From Laguncularia racemosa (taxonomy: Eukaryota > Streptophyta > Magnoliopsida > Myrtales > Combretaceae): a stretch of DNA of 64,000 nt. Below, in pieces: positions 10,451 to 21,663 of this stretch (its first letter is position 1; every line of letters starts with the position of its first letter). The stretch lies in contig JBBMOL010000249.1 in the NCBI GenBank assembly GCA_037954665.1, positions 558,001-622,000 on the forward strand. Direction: 5' to 3'. The notes beneath the pieces are model-generated. The model did not search any database. It saw only the letters and a list, made by a program, of their open reading frames with translations, and had not been told where the DNA came from. Made by a program: the position numbers and the translations under genes.

Positions 10451-12306
10451 TCTCCTCAGGCCTTTGAAAGATTTGTCATCAAATCTATTTGCGTGTGCCT
10501 GTTGGCCTAAAGTCCTAAGTAGCCATTAATCTTACTGGGCTGTTCTTGGAATGTGCGAACTTCGGATGGAGTCATAGGAGTCAAGATAACCCGTGCACCA
10601 TCTTTTTGAAACATATAAATATTTATGAACCTATCGTGTAGCACCTTCCTATCAAATAACCAGGGCCTACTCAGTAGTATATGAAAGGCATATATAGGAA
10701 GAACATCACAGACAATCTCATCACTGTATCTATCTCCTACACTAAATGGCTCTTTTGCCCTCTGTGTAACATGCAAACTACCTCGTTCATCTAACTAATG
10801 TAATTTATAAGGATGTAGGTGTGGATTAGTGACTAGTTGTAAGTTATTTACTAATGCAGCAACTATGACATTAATGCAACTACCACCATCAATGAAAAGA
10901 ACACACAAGTTACCTCGAATCCGATAAGGTGTGTGAAATAGGTTCTCCCTTTGTAAGTCCCTAACTTACGGAGATATCGTCATGACCCTGTGTAACACAG
11001 TAATAGGTAAATATTTATCATCTCCCTTGTCCTCATGTATCTCAACATCATGATCATCATAATATTCTTGCAGAGCTATGGATAAATTTGTAGGCTCGAT
11101 AACTTCCTTTTGATCATCTTCATTATTTCCCTCCATAATAGTCATCACCCTTTTATTGGGACACTGCTCAGCCATGTGTCAAAAACCCATGCATTTGAAA
11201 CATTTAATTTGGCACATTTTCCCATTGGTTGACCCTGGTACTATTTGCCTGAAATCAGCCCCAATAACCTCTTTTCCTTTCCTAGAAGTATCCCTTTCCC
11301 TATCAGTGTTAGAGATATTCTTATTTAGAGCCTTAGCATGTTCCCCGATTCCTTTTTATCCTCTCATCTGACCATTTGACCCAGGAGGTTAGGTAGAAGT
11401 TCCATACCTGTTACTAGCTGCTCGGAAAAGGTTGGATCGCCTCCGCCTCTCCACTTTCAAGGCTAATTGGATAACCTTGTCAAGTGTATTATACCTCTGT
11501 AACTCTACAACACATGTAATCTCATACTTTAACCTAGACACAAATTGTGCTAGGGTTTACTCAGGAGGCTCGACTGATCTACATCTGATCACCAGTATCT
11601 TAAACTCCTATACATAATCATCAACCGTTTTACCTCCCTACCTCAATGTTTGGAGACGCATAAACAATTCTTACCTATAATGCTCAGGTATAAACCTTTT
11701 CCTCAATACCCGTTTCATGTCTTACCAAGTATGTATATCAGCCTCACCATCTCTTCATCTACTAACCACAAGATTTTTCCACCATATGGCGGCATAACCT
11801 ATGAATTCCATAGCTGCAAGACGAACCCGAGTGTTATCATCAATCTCATAGCACTTGAACAGACCCTCAACCTTGTCCTCCCAATCCAAATAATCATCTG
11901 TAGAACCTTTGCCATCGAATGAAGGCATCTACAATTTGACATACTCCAATCCTTGAGGTGGTCTAAAATCCCTGTTTGGGTAAGGGTCATTCTCAAAATT
12001 ATCATCTCTTTCCTCCCTAAGAGCATGATAATCTCCCTTCATTCTCCTACCCCTATTACCTCTAATAGCTCCCTCCCCGTGAATATTTTGAGGAACTACT
12101 CTAGGTGGAGGTACCTGAGGATTTGCCATTGGTGGTTGTGTTATCGTCATTCGATCTATCCTTATTGCTAATGTGGCAACAATGGCGGTGAGATCTTGCA
12201 ACTGCTCCTCTAATGTTCTTCCACCTGTAGTTCGATAACCCTGATCACCACCAACTTAACTATTGGCCTCATTGCCAACTCCCCCATTAACACTATCATT
12301 TGACAT
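10396..12306 (-). pseudogene. Element B gag-protease-tail polyprotein (degenerate)
   Basis: Starts with an ATG at 12306 (MSNDS). The gag carries RGRRMKGDYHALREERDDN, the FRPPQGLEYVKL segment, capsid text resembling CRM gag, and a CCHC knuckle CFKCMGF-HMAEQC near 11170. Protease follows with FIDGGSCINV near 10890 and ILLSRPWLFDR near 10680. The frame then passes straight into GDDGNQ, which is the start of the LTR, and ends at 10396. Stops are nearly all TAG in place of a Gln codon. With RT and integrase deleted it could only supply or mimic structural proteins. Confidence 0.85.
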
Positions 12307-12513
12307 GGTTGATGAATTAATTTGTTGAAACACAAAAACAATTCAAGACAATTGCAATATACTTAATGTCAAATGCAATACATAATAATCACTCCATGGT
12401 ACACACTCACACTCATGGCTTCATACACAATTCGCACTTCAACACACACTCACTTCACACTTCAATACACACTTACTCCATAGCACACATACACACTTAC
12501 AATGTAGCACCCT
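12307..12513 (-). other. Element B leader, part 1
   Basis: Untranslated leader, CA-rich on the plus strand (CACACTCACACTC-type runs). It is broken at 12513 by element I and continues at 17016. No gene seen. Confidence 0.8.
12509..12513. repeat. Target-site duplication of element I (left)
   Basis: ACCCT, repeated exactly at 17011-17015. Confidence 0.9.
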
Positions 12514-13345
12514 TGATGGGAATCAAACCTCTAGATCCAGTAGTGGGGAAATCAAATTAGATAAATGAGCCTATACATCCACATGTTATTTTATTTATCT
12601 AATAACAATTTATCTTTGCATTGTAGTGGGTAAATTTATCATTTTTACAAGATGGTGAATAAAATTCACTAAGGATCAATTGTGGGTCATTCAAGGACTT
12701 ACATTAATCAAAAGAACCAATCCAACAATTATTCTATGGAAGTGAAGAACTAGTCACTTTTGAGGGTTTATTTGTAATTTTGTTTTGGTGTTTAAAACCA
12801 GTCACTTGTAGGTTTTACTTGTAATTTTGTTTTATTGAATTTACCCTATTTAGAGCAAGTATAAATACTTGCTAAGTAAGTTAGAAGGGGACTTTTTGAA
12901 CATTTTACAAGATCTGATTTTGTGTCGTGGGAGCTCCTCTACACGCCATTTTCACTCTTATCAATTTCATTATTGAAATTGTGGCGAGTTGGCTTAAGGA
13001 CTATTGTAAATAATATCAATACTTCTTAAGTTGCATCTAAATATTACTAGTGCATCATATCTAGTGTGTAATTGGAATTGTTCTTATTGTGTTCTTGATT
13101 CACGCAAATTAGGGTTCAATTTTCAATCTAGGGTTCTCATCATTTAGTTGGAAATTAGAATTAATTGTGCTTATTTCTTTGATTGGTATTGGAATTCCAA
13201 TTGAGAACATTATAATTTGGTATCAAAGCAATTTGATTCATGCTGTTAGGTTCATGTGGAAGTGGAATCATGCAATTTTTGTGAATTGTGTTAGTTGATT
13301 CTCCAATTGGCTTAATGTAATTGTAATTAGATACTAGGCACATCA
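12514..13345 (+). repeat. Element I 5' LTR
   Basis: 832 bp, TGATGGGAATC to GGCACATCA. It holds the TATA palindrome at 12854-12873 and, 135 bp before the working primer site, a second primer-site-like motif TGGTATCAAAGC at 13218-13229. The same inner motif is at 16880-16891 in the 3' LTR, so it belongs to the LTR. Confidence 0.92.
12854..12873 (+). promoter_or_regulatory. Palindromic TATA box, element I LTR
   Basis: AGCAAGTATAAATACTTGCT: 9-base arms around AA, containing TATAAATA. The 3' LTR copy at 16515-16534 has two substitutions in the right arm. Probable core promoter for the element RNA. Confidence 0.75.
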
Positions 13346-13352
13346 TAATTTT

Positions 13353-13364
13353 TGGTATCACAGT
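13353..13364 (+). promoter_or_regulatory. Primer-binding site (initiator tRNA-Met), element I
   Basis: TGGTATCACAGT, seven bases after the LTR end. It matches the plant initiator Met site TGGTATCAGAGC except for the ninth and last bases. Confidence 0.75.
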
Positions 13365-13812
13365 AAGGGTTTTGAGAAGGGTAATTTTGTGAATCGCAAA
13401 TTGGAATTTAAGGTTCTTGATCCTTTATTTGAAAATTGAATTGTGTGAAGTGAAACTTGAAGTCTTGTGTTGAATTGTACCTTAAATTGCTTGCATGATT
13501 TCCAATTGAAGTGTAGAAATTAAATTGCAACCCCCACCATGATTTGATTGTGTGTGGAAGAAGGGGAAGTTCTTGAATTTGAATTCCATAATTTGGAATT
13601 CCATAAGTTGAAGTAGTGTTGATTAGAGCTTTATTGTTTCCTTGAAATTTGAAAATTGGAAGTGTTCATTTCTAGATTTTGCTTTCATTGCATAAAGGAT
13701 TTGGAAACAATTTGAAATTAAAAAAAAAATCATTAAGTCGAAGGAGTTATTGTGTATTGTTAATCATAATACACTTTGACTGGCTTGAAATTTTTTACTT
13801 ATCATTTGGAGA

Positions 13813-14240
13813 AGTATCATTAATTGTTTCCATTGTTGTTTGTTATCGTGATTGGAAGTGAGTGTTGAAGGTTATTGCACTGTGGGTGAGGTGTGTGTGT
13901 GTATGTGGTGTAGTGAGTGTAGTGTGGTTGAAGGTTGTTACACCGTGGTGAAGTGTGTGTGTATGTGGCGTAGAAGTGTGTGTGTTGTGATTGGAAGGGT
14001 GCTTCACCATGATTATGTGTGTGCTGTGGAGTAAGTATCATTAATTGTTTCCATTGTTGTTTGTTGCCATGATTGGAAGTGAGTGTTGAAGGTTATTGCA
14101 CTGTGGGTGAGGTGTGTGTGTGTATGTGGTGTAGTGTGGTTAAAGGTTGTTGCACCGTGGTGAAGTGTGTGTATGTGTGGCGTAAAAGTCCGTGTGTTGT
14201 GATTGGAAGGGTGCTGCACCGTGATTGTGTGTGTGCTATG
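13813..14240 (+). repeat. Tandem duplication in element I leader
   Basis: A unit of about 220 bp beginning AGTATCATTAATTGTTTCC occurs at 13813 and again at 14035. Each copy carries GT-rich runs (GTGTGTGTATGTGGTGTAG) and a GTTGCACCGTGG-type segment. The rest of the leader (13365-14343) has no gene. Confidence 0.8.
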
Positions 14241-14343
14241 GAGTAAGTGTGTGTTGAGTGAATATTGTGTATTAGATTTGACATGAAGTATATTGTAATT
14301 GCCTTAAATTGATTTTGTGTTCTAACAGATCAATTCATTAACC

Positions 14344-16229
14344 ATGTCAAATGATAGTGTTAATGGGGGGATTGGCAATGAGGCTAATAGATAAGTTAGT
14401 GGTGGTTAGGATCATCAAACTACAGGTGAAAAGACATTGGAGGAGTAGTTGCAGGATCTTACTACCCTTATTGCTACATTAGCAACAAGGATAGATCGAA
14501 TGACGATGCTACAACTATCAGTGGCAAATCCTTAGGTACCTCCACTTAGGGTAATTCCTTAGAATGTTCATAGGGAGGGAGTTGTTGGAGGTAACAGGGG
14601 CAGAAGGATGGAGGGAGATTATCATGCTCTTAGGGAGGAAAGAGATGATAATTTTGAGAATGACCTTTACCTAAACAGGAATTTCAAACCACCTCGAGGA
14701 TTGGAGTATGTGAAACTGTAGATGCCTTCATTTGATGGCAGGGGTTCTATAGATGATTATTTGGATTAGGATGATAAGGTAGGGAGTCTGTTTGAGTGCT
14801 ATAAGATTGATGATAACACTCGGGTTCGTCTTGTAGCTGTGGAATTCATAGGTTATGCTACTTTATGGTGAGAAAATCTTGTGGTTAGCAAACGAAGGGA
14901 TGGTGAGGCTAATATACATACTTGGCGAGACATGAAACGGGTATTGAGGAAAAGGTTTATACATGAACATTATAGGTAAGAACTGTTTATGTGTCTCTAA
15001 ACATAAAGGCAGGGTAGCAAAATAGTAAAAGATTGTGTACAGAAGTTTGAGACACTGATGATCATATGTGGATTAGTTGAGCCTCTTGAGCAAACCCTAG
15101 CACGATTTACGTCTGGGTTGAAATATGAGATTGCCTGTATTGTAGAATTATAGAGGTATAATACACTTGATGAGGCTATCTAGTTAGCTTTAAAAGTGGA
15201 GAGGTAGAGGCGATCCAATCCTTTCCGAATAGCTAGTAACAGGTATGGAACTTCTACCAAACCTCTTAGATTAGATGGTTAGATGGGAGGACAAAAAGGA
15301 ATAGGGGAACATATTAAGGCTCTAGACAAGAATATCTTTAACGCTGATAGGGAGAAAGGTACTTCTGGGAAAGGAAAAAAGGTTGTTGGGGCTAATTTCA
15401 AGTAGATAGTACCGGGGTCAGCTAGTGGGAAAATGCGCCAAATTAAATGTTTCAAATGCATAGGTTTTAGACACATAGCTGCGCAGTGTCCTAATAAAAG
15501 GATATTGACTGTTATGGAGGGAAACAATGAAGATGATCAAGACGAAGTTGTTGAGCCTACAAATTTGTCCATAGCTCTGTAGAACTATTATGATGATCAT
15601 GATGCTAAGACACATGAGGACAAGAGGGATGATAAATACTTGCCTATTAATGTGTTACGCAGGTTATTACCATATCTCCAGATGTTAGGGACATATAGAG
15701 GGAGAACCTATTCCACACACCTTGTTGGATTTGAGGCAACTTGTGTGTTTTTTTTATCGATGGTGGTAGTTGCACTAGTGTCGTATTTGCTATATTAGTA
15801 AATAACTTACAACTAGCCACTTGTCTACATCCACACCCTTATAAATTACATTAGCTGGATGATCAAGGTAGTTTGCATGTTACATAGAGGGCAAAGGTGT
15901 CATTCAGTATAAGAGATAGATATAGTGACGAGATTATTTGTGACGTTTTTCCTATGTATGACGGGTTCAGAAACACTTACATGTTTCATAAAGATGGTGC
16001 ACGGGTTATCATGACTCCTATATCTCCATCTAAAGTTTGCACATTTCAAGAACAGATCTGTAAAACTAATGGTTTATCAGGATTTCAAGCCAACGAGCAT
16101 ATGCAAACACTAGATGTTAGTCTAAGAAAAGACCCTTTAGATTTGAGGGCAAATCTTTTAGAGGCCCAAGGAAATGATGGGAATCAAACCTTTAGATCCA
16201 GTAATGGGGAAATCAAATTAGACAAATGA
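14344..16229 (+). pseudogene. Element I gag-protease-tail polyprotein (degenerate)
   Basis: Begins MSNDSVNGG at 14344. Gag includes MEGDYHALREERDDNFEND, TWRDMKRVLRKRF, and a knuckle CFKCIGFRHIAAQC near 15448-15490. The protease part is damaged. FFLSMVVVALV-type text stands where the active-site box should be, owing to a frame slip. A deletion joins CDVFPMYD to GFRNTYMF, removing the ILLGRPWLFDRK segment across a TATG repeat. The frame ends in the 3' LTR (DGNQTFRSSNGEIKLDK). I see more than a dozen in-frame TAG codons where relatives have Gln. Confidence 0.85.
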
Positions 16230-17010
16230 GCCCAAACATCTACATGTTATTTTATTTATCTAATAACAATTTGTCTTTGCATTGTACAAGGTAAATTTAT
16301 CATTTTTACAAGATGGCGAAAAAAATTCACTAACGATCAATTATGGGTCATTCAAAGACTTAAATCAATCAAAACAACTAGTCCAACAATTGTTTCATGG
16401 AAGTGAAGAACCAGCCACTTTTGAGGGTTTATTTGTAATTTTGTTTTGGTGTTTAAAACCGGTCATTTATGGGTCTAACTTGTAATTTTGTTTTGTTGAA
16501 TTTACCCTATTTAGAGCAAGTATAAATGCTTGTTAAGTAGGTTTAGAAGGAGACTTTTTGAACATTTTACAAGATCTAATTTTGTGTCGTGGGAGCTCCT
16601 CTTCATGCCATTTTCACTCTTATCAATTTCATTGTTGAAATTGTGGCGAGTTGGCTTAAAGACTATTGTGAGTAATATCAATACTTCTTAAGTTGCATCT
16701 AATTATTGTTAGTGAGTCATATCTAGTGTGTAATTGGAATTGTTCTTATTGTGTTCTTGATTCATGCAAATTAAGGTTCAATTTTCAATCTAGGGTTCTC
16801 GCCATTTAGTTGGAAATTGGAATCAATTGTGCTTGTTACTTTGATTGGTATTGGAATTCTAATTAAGAACATTATAATTTGGTATCAAAGCAATTTGATT
16901 TGTGCTATTAGGGTTCATGTGGAAGTGGAATCACACCATTTTTATGAATTGTGTTTCTTTGATTCTCCAATTGGATTTTGTGTAATTGTAATTGGATACT
17001 AAGCACACCA
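16175..17010 (+). repeat. Element I 3' LTR
   Basis: 836 bp, TGATGGGAATC to AAGCACACCA, directly preceded by a purine-rich stretch (GAGGCCCAAGGAAA) that would serve as plus-strand primer. Followed by ACCCT. Confidence 0.9.
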
Positions 17011-17015
17011 ACCCT

Positions 17016-17604
17016 TCAAGCCACAATACACACACTTCTACGCTACACACACACACACACTTCACCCACGATGCAACAACCTTCAACCATAACACTCTCA
17101 CTATGCCACATACACACTCCTCACTCATGGTGCAGCACACACACACTTCACACTCCACTTCTAATCACAGTAGCTAAGCAAAAAGGAAACAATTAAAGAT
17201 ACTTCTCCAAATGGTAAGTAAATAATTCAAACTAGTCAAAGTGTATTATGATGATCAATATACAATAACTCCTTCAACTTAATGATTGTTTTTAGAATTT
17301 TAAATTGTTTCCAAATCCTCCATGAAATGAAAGCAAATTTAGAAATGAAAGTGAGTTCTAATTCCGAAATCCCCAAGAAAATGCAATTCCCTTCCTCCTT
17401 AAACAAACAACTCATGACAAAAGGTGAAGAATGGAAAGATCAAGTCTAAAATTTCCACTTCCAATTCCACAACAATAAAGGTATATCACAATACAATCAC
17501 TTATAATTACTTCAATTCCACTTTAAATAACTTCAATTAAGAATTGGAAGATCAAGAACCATAATTCCCAAATTGAAATCACGTAATCCCTTCTCAAAAC
17601 CCTT
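17016..17604 (-). other. Element B leader, part 2
   Basis: Continuation of B's untranslated leader after element I. Rich in CACACACTTC-type repeats on the plus strand, including ACGATGCAACAACC, the complement of the leader motif in element I. No gene seen; the open frames near 16931-17196 are chance. Confidence 0.8.
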
Positions 17605-17616
17605 GCTTTGATACCA
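17605..17616 (-). promoter_or_regulatory. Primer-binding site, element B
   Basis: Minus strand TGGTATCAAAGC, seven bases from the LTR end at 17624. One mismatch to the initiator tRNA-Met site (G to A). Confidence 0.8.
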
Positions 17617-17623
17617 ACAATTA

Positions 17624-17745
17624 TGGTGTGCCTAGTTTCCTATTACAATTACATAAAGCCAATTGGAGAATCAACTAAACACAATTCACAAAAAAAAATG
17701 GTGTAATTCCACTTCCATGTGAACCCTAATTGCATGAATCAATTT
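17624..17745 (-). repeat. Element B 5' LTR, U5 end
   Basis: 122 bp starting TGGTGTGCCTAG, matching 9613-9739 of the 3' LTR. Interrupted at 17745 by element C; resumes at 24996. Confidence 0.88.
17741..17745. repeat. Target-site duplication of element C (left)
   Basis: AATTT, repeated at 24991-24995. The uninterrupted site is seen in the other LTR of B near 9728. Confidence 0.92.
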
Positions 17746-18434
17746 TGATGAAGATCAGCTAGCATCACAAAGGAAGGAACCGAAACCTGATGATCCATTA
17801 CATGGTATTAGAGGCCTAATGACCCGAGTTAGAGCTAAAAGGATGAACGAAGCTCTACAGCGACTAGCCATGGACTTGTAAGCTAGGGAATCAAGCTACA
17901 CAAAAGAAAAACATACATGTGTCAACTTGATTCACGTGACTATGGAAGGATGAAATAATTTAAGGACATTATATATTTGCGTAGACCGCTACACTAGAGG
18001 ATACATTTGGTTTTGTTAATGTTTATTTTTATTTGTTGGTTTGTATTCCATGTTATTTAGTTGCCTACTTGGTGACACAAGGATAAGGATAGAATAGGCA
18101 ATTTAGAATTTCCATGTTGTAGGGTTTTTTCCATGTTGTATGCGTGCTATATATGCCGTGTAAGGGAGCCAGCTAAAGACACTTTTTGATATATGAAAAA
18201 CACATCCTTTTCATGGGAAACAACGAAACCTCTTTTTGTTCTTTTGCAAAAGAACTTTTCCATAGAATTCTTAACTAAATTACTAGGAATACCTTTTGAT
18301 AACTTAGGTTTCTGTCAACAGGTGTGATTGGGGTCTAGTTATGCATCGCTTATTTAAGACGATCCTCGGGGTAATTGAAACCAACTAGCATCGTGGAGGT
18401 TCTAGGTTTATTATACTTAGGATTTCAAGCATCA
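17746..18434 (+). repeat. Element C 5' LTR
   Basis: 689 bp, TGATGAAGATCAGC to AAGCATCA. A CTATATATG box lies near 18148, about 280 bp before the LTR end. The first 140 bp encode the polyprotein tail when read from the 3' LTR context (RAKRMNEALQRLAMDL then stop). Confidence 0.92.
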
Positions 18435-18436
18435 TT

Positions 18437-18448
18437 TGGTATCAGAGC
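18437..18448 (+). promoter_or_regulatory. Primer-binding site (initiator tRNA-Met), element C
   Basis: TGGTATCAGAGC, two bases after the LTR, a perfect 12-base match to the usual plant initiator Met primer site. Confidence 0.9.
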
Positions 18449-18916
18449 TTCGACTTCTTGAATCAAGTAAATTCTATCCTTTTCTGTAATTTGTCTATTG
18501 TTCTTTTTCATATTCGTCTATTGCTTTTTTCCAAACTCGTTTGTTGTCTTTTCCATATTCATGGATAGAAGTCATATAAAAAAAATTTCATTCTTATTCG
18601 GTCTTCACAATCCATTAGGGACATCTAGGGTTCTCAATTGAAAAATCAATTGTGTTCGATTCATAGTTCTTCTATAAAAAAATAAAAAAAATTAGTTCAG
18701 TTGCAAAAAAAAAAAAAAAAGAATCAAGAACCGACATTCAAAAAAAATATTAGAATTCGGCCATGAAAGAATTGCAATTGCCAAAATTACAAGATAGCTT
18801 ATTGATTCAATTTACTTTCCATATCAATTGTTTCCAATTCTTATTGTAACATATCCTTGATTGTTTATGTTTGGAATTCGAATTGTATACATCCCTTGAA
18901 CAATCGGTTCTATAGT

Positions 18917-19926
18917 GATTTATTTCCTTTTGTGTAGAAGTAATCTTTGATTACATATCTATTTAGTGGTGAATCTTTTCCATATCAATTAGATTGTGTA
19001 GTTAGTATTCCATTATTTACGTGACTTAGGCTGAGTAGTAATCATTAGTGTTGACTTAGTAATTTAAGTTTAGGAGTTCCAAATAAAAGAATTACAAAAA
19101 AGCAGGTTGAGATATCATATTTTGTGAGAGATATACATGAGTGGAATTGTCAGCATATCATTTGTGAGCAATACACGAGTGGGTGTGAGGAACATAGTTA
19201 TATATTTCTTGTAATTGTGATCGTAATTTGCTGCAAATTTTATAATTATGTCGGGACAGAGCACTAATGGAGGGGAAAGTCAAGTGATGTTTGAGGAATT
19301 GATGGGGGAGATGAAGAGGATATTAACAGGTGAACTTGAGCAGATCCATGAAAGAATAGATAGGATGGAAAGAAGTACAAAACCATTTAGCAGTACTACT
19401 GTCAGGCGAAGAGCAGTGATTTATTTCCTTTTGTGTAGAAGTAATCTTTGATTACATATCTATTTAGTGGTGAATCTTTTCCATATCAATTAGAATGTGT
19501 AGTTAGTATTCCATCAATTACGTGACTTAGGCCAAGTAGTAATCATTAGTGTTGACTTAGTAATTTAAGTTGGGGAGTTCTAAATTGAGTCCCTAACAAA
19601 AGAATTACAAAAAAGCAGGTCGTGATATCATATTTTTGTGAGAGATATACATGAGTGGAATTGTGAGCATATCATTTGTGAGCAATACACGAGTGGGTGT
19701 GAGGAACATAGTTATATATTTCTTGTAATTGTGATCGTAATTTGCTACAAATTTTATAATTATATCGGGATAGAACACTAATGGAGGGGAAAGTCAAGTG
19801 ATGCTTGAGGAATTGATGGGGAGATGAAGAGGATATTAACAGGTGAACTTGAGCAGATCCATGAAAGAATGGATAGGATGGAAAGAAGTAGGGAACCATC
19901 TAGCAGTACCACTGTCAGGCGAGGAG
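18917..19926 (+). repeat. Tandem duplication of leader and gag start, element C
   Basis: About 500 bp beginning GTGATTTATTTCCTTTTG at 18917 repeats from 19417. The copy contains the end of the leader and the first 55 or so gag codons (ATG at 19248; the second copy at about 19762 reads ATA instead of ATG). The duplication therefore puts a leader copy inside gag. Confidence 0.85.
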
Positions 19927-20790
19927 TTGGTAGATAGAATATGGGAGATGTTAAGATAGATGAAGGTGAGGAATCTGATTATGGAGATTACCAACACGTG
20001 AGGGATAAGGGAAGTATCTAGAGGCGTGATAGTAATTTGGGAAGTATTAAATTGAAAATCCTAACCTTTAGGGGAAAGAATGATCGAAAGCTGTATTTAG
20101 AGTGGGAGAGAAAAATGGATCATGTGTTTGAATGTCACAACTACATTGAGGAGAAAAAGATAAAAATTGGCTGCAGTAGAGTTTTTAGATTACGCCAGTG
20201 TATGGTGGGATCAGTTGGTGAGTAATAGGCGCAAGTATGGAGAGTAACCTGTCAGCACTTACGAGGAGATGAAAACTATCATGCAGAAGCATTTTATTCT
20301 TAGTCACTACCATAGGGACTTACTTAGGAAAGTCCAAGGGTTGACTCAAGGGAATAATAATGTAGAGGATTATTATAAAGAGTTAGAGATGGCCATGATT
20401 AGGGCGAGAATTGAGGAGGATGATGAGACCACTATGGCTAGATTCATCAACGGGTTGAATAGGGAGATAGCTAATGTAGTAGATCTTCACCATTACTTAG
20501 ATATGTAAGAGTTGCTGCATAGAGCTATTAAAATAGAGCGGCAGTTAAAATGCAAGAGTGAGCAGAGGATTGGCTCAACTTCCAAAGCTCCATGGAAGTC
20601 CATAAGGAAGAAAAACTCCACCGATTTAAGGCCTAAGGAAGACGTGAAGGCTAAGAATCTAATTGCTGCACCTAAGGGAAAGACTGACACTAAACTTCCT
20701 TCTAGGACGAGAGATATTAAGTGTTTTAAGTGTCAGGGATTTAGGCACATTGCATCCTAATGTCCAAATCAGAGGGCTATGATTATCGGT
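19248..20790 (+). pseudogene. Element C gag (degenerate)
   Basis: Starts MSGQSTNGGESQVMFEEL at 19248, is broken by the tandem duplication, and resumes with LKILTFRGKNDRKLYLEWE and WERKMDHVFECHNY. Capsid motifs HYHRDLLRKVQGLTQG and ARIEEDDETTMARFINGL follow. The zinc knuckle CFKCQGFRHIAS-C lies near 20720-20763, with one TAA stop just before its last Cys. Frameshift near 20175. Confidence 0.85.
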
Positions 20791-20939
20791 GATAGTAGCG
20801 ATGTAGAGAGTGTGAGCTCTAAGGAGGAGGAGGAGTCACCATTGCAGGAGTATGATAATGTTGACCTAGAGGGACCCGTGACTGGTGAGTTGTATGTTAT
20901 GAGGAGAGTACTTAGTGTACAACCTTAGGGGGATGGTGA

Positions 20940-21663
20940 GGGGATCCATCGTGAACATATTTTTCATACACAGTGTCATGTGCAGGGTAGAGTTTGTAGC
21001 TTGATAATCGATAGTGGCAGCTGCACTAATGTTGCTAGCACTTTACTAGTAGAAAAGATGCAGTTGAAAGTAGTGAAGCATCCTAGACTATATTGATTGC
21101 AGTGGTTGAGTAATTGTGGGGAGGTTAAGGTGACCAAGCAACTACTTATAGCCTATTCTATAGAGAGCTACAAAGACGAGGTTATGTGTGATGTGGTGCC
21201 TATGCAGGCTAACCACATCTTATTAGGGCAACCTTGGCAGTTTGACAGAAAGGTTATGTACGATGGGTACAAGAACCAATATTCTTTTGTTTTAAACAAA
21301 AGGAAAGTGGTTCTCACGCCTCAGAAGCCATGGGAAGCTAATGAAGATCATATGAGAATTACAAAGGAATTTAGGGAAAAACACTCGAGTGCACTTAAGA
21401 AAAATAAAATAAGTGAAAAACAAACACTGGTGAGCAAAGAGAGAAAATACATAGAAACACCGAGAGCAGAGGGAATGGTAAGAAAGAGTGAGGTTAAGAG
21501 TGTAGTGATGTCCAAACAACAGTTACTTATACTTATGTATAAGGATTTATATTTTTCTAATACTGACATTAACTCTTCTATGCATAGTGTTGTTATCTCT
21601 TTGTTGCAAGAATTTGAAGACTTGTTCCTTAAAGAAGTGCCACAAGGATTACCCCTTCTATGA
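20940..21663 (+). pseudogene. Element C protease and linker
   Basis: Aspartic protease with FHTQCHVQGRVCSLIIDSGS (D-S-G active site near 21009) and HILLGQPWQFDRKVMYDG. After it comes a Lys/Glu-rich linker and the start of RT (LLQEFEDLFLKEVPQGLPLL). A TGA breaks the frame near 21094; from 21097 it is open to 21661. Protease would cut the polyprotein during particle maturation. Confidence 0.85.

Larger units (their letters stand above)
12514..17010 (+). mobile_element. Element I: non-autonomous gag-protease Ty3/gypsy, complete
   Basis: Complete plus-strand element: 5' LTR 12514-13345, primer site 13353, leader, gag and shortened protease 14344-16229, 3' LTR 16175-17010, flanked by ACCCT. Same family and layout as B (RT and integrase absent), but inserted into B's leader in the opposite orientation. 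Confidence 0.93.

Noticed and set aside
13862..14240. GT-rich repeats in leaders as satellite or telomere-like DNA
   Set aside because: They are a two-copy duplication inside an element leader and lack a telomere-type unit or long array.
16872..17010. Primer-like motif after 16871 taken as a second internal region, implying tandem elements
   Set aside because: The same 130 bp follows the inner motif in both LTRs, and the ACCCT duplication only fits if the LTR ends at 17010. The motif is inside the LTR.
18437..18448. TGGTATCAGAGC sites as possible tRNA genes
   Set aside because: Only the 12-base complement of the tRNA 3' end is present, always next to an LTR end. No cloverleaf could be drawn around any of them.
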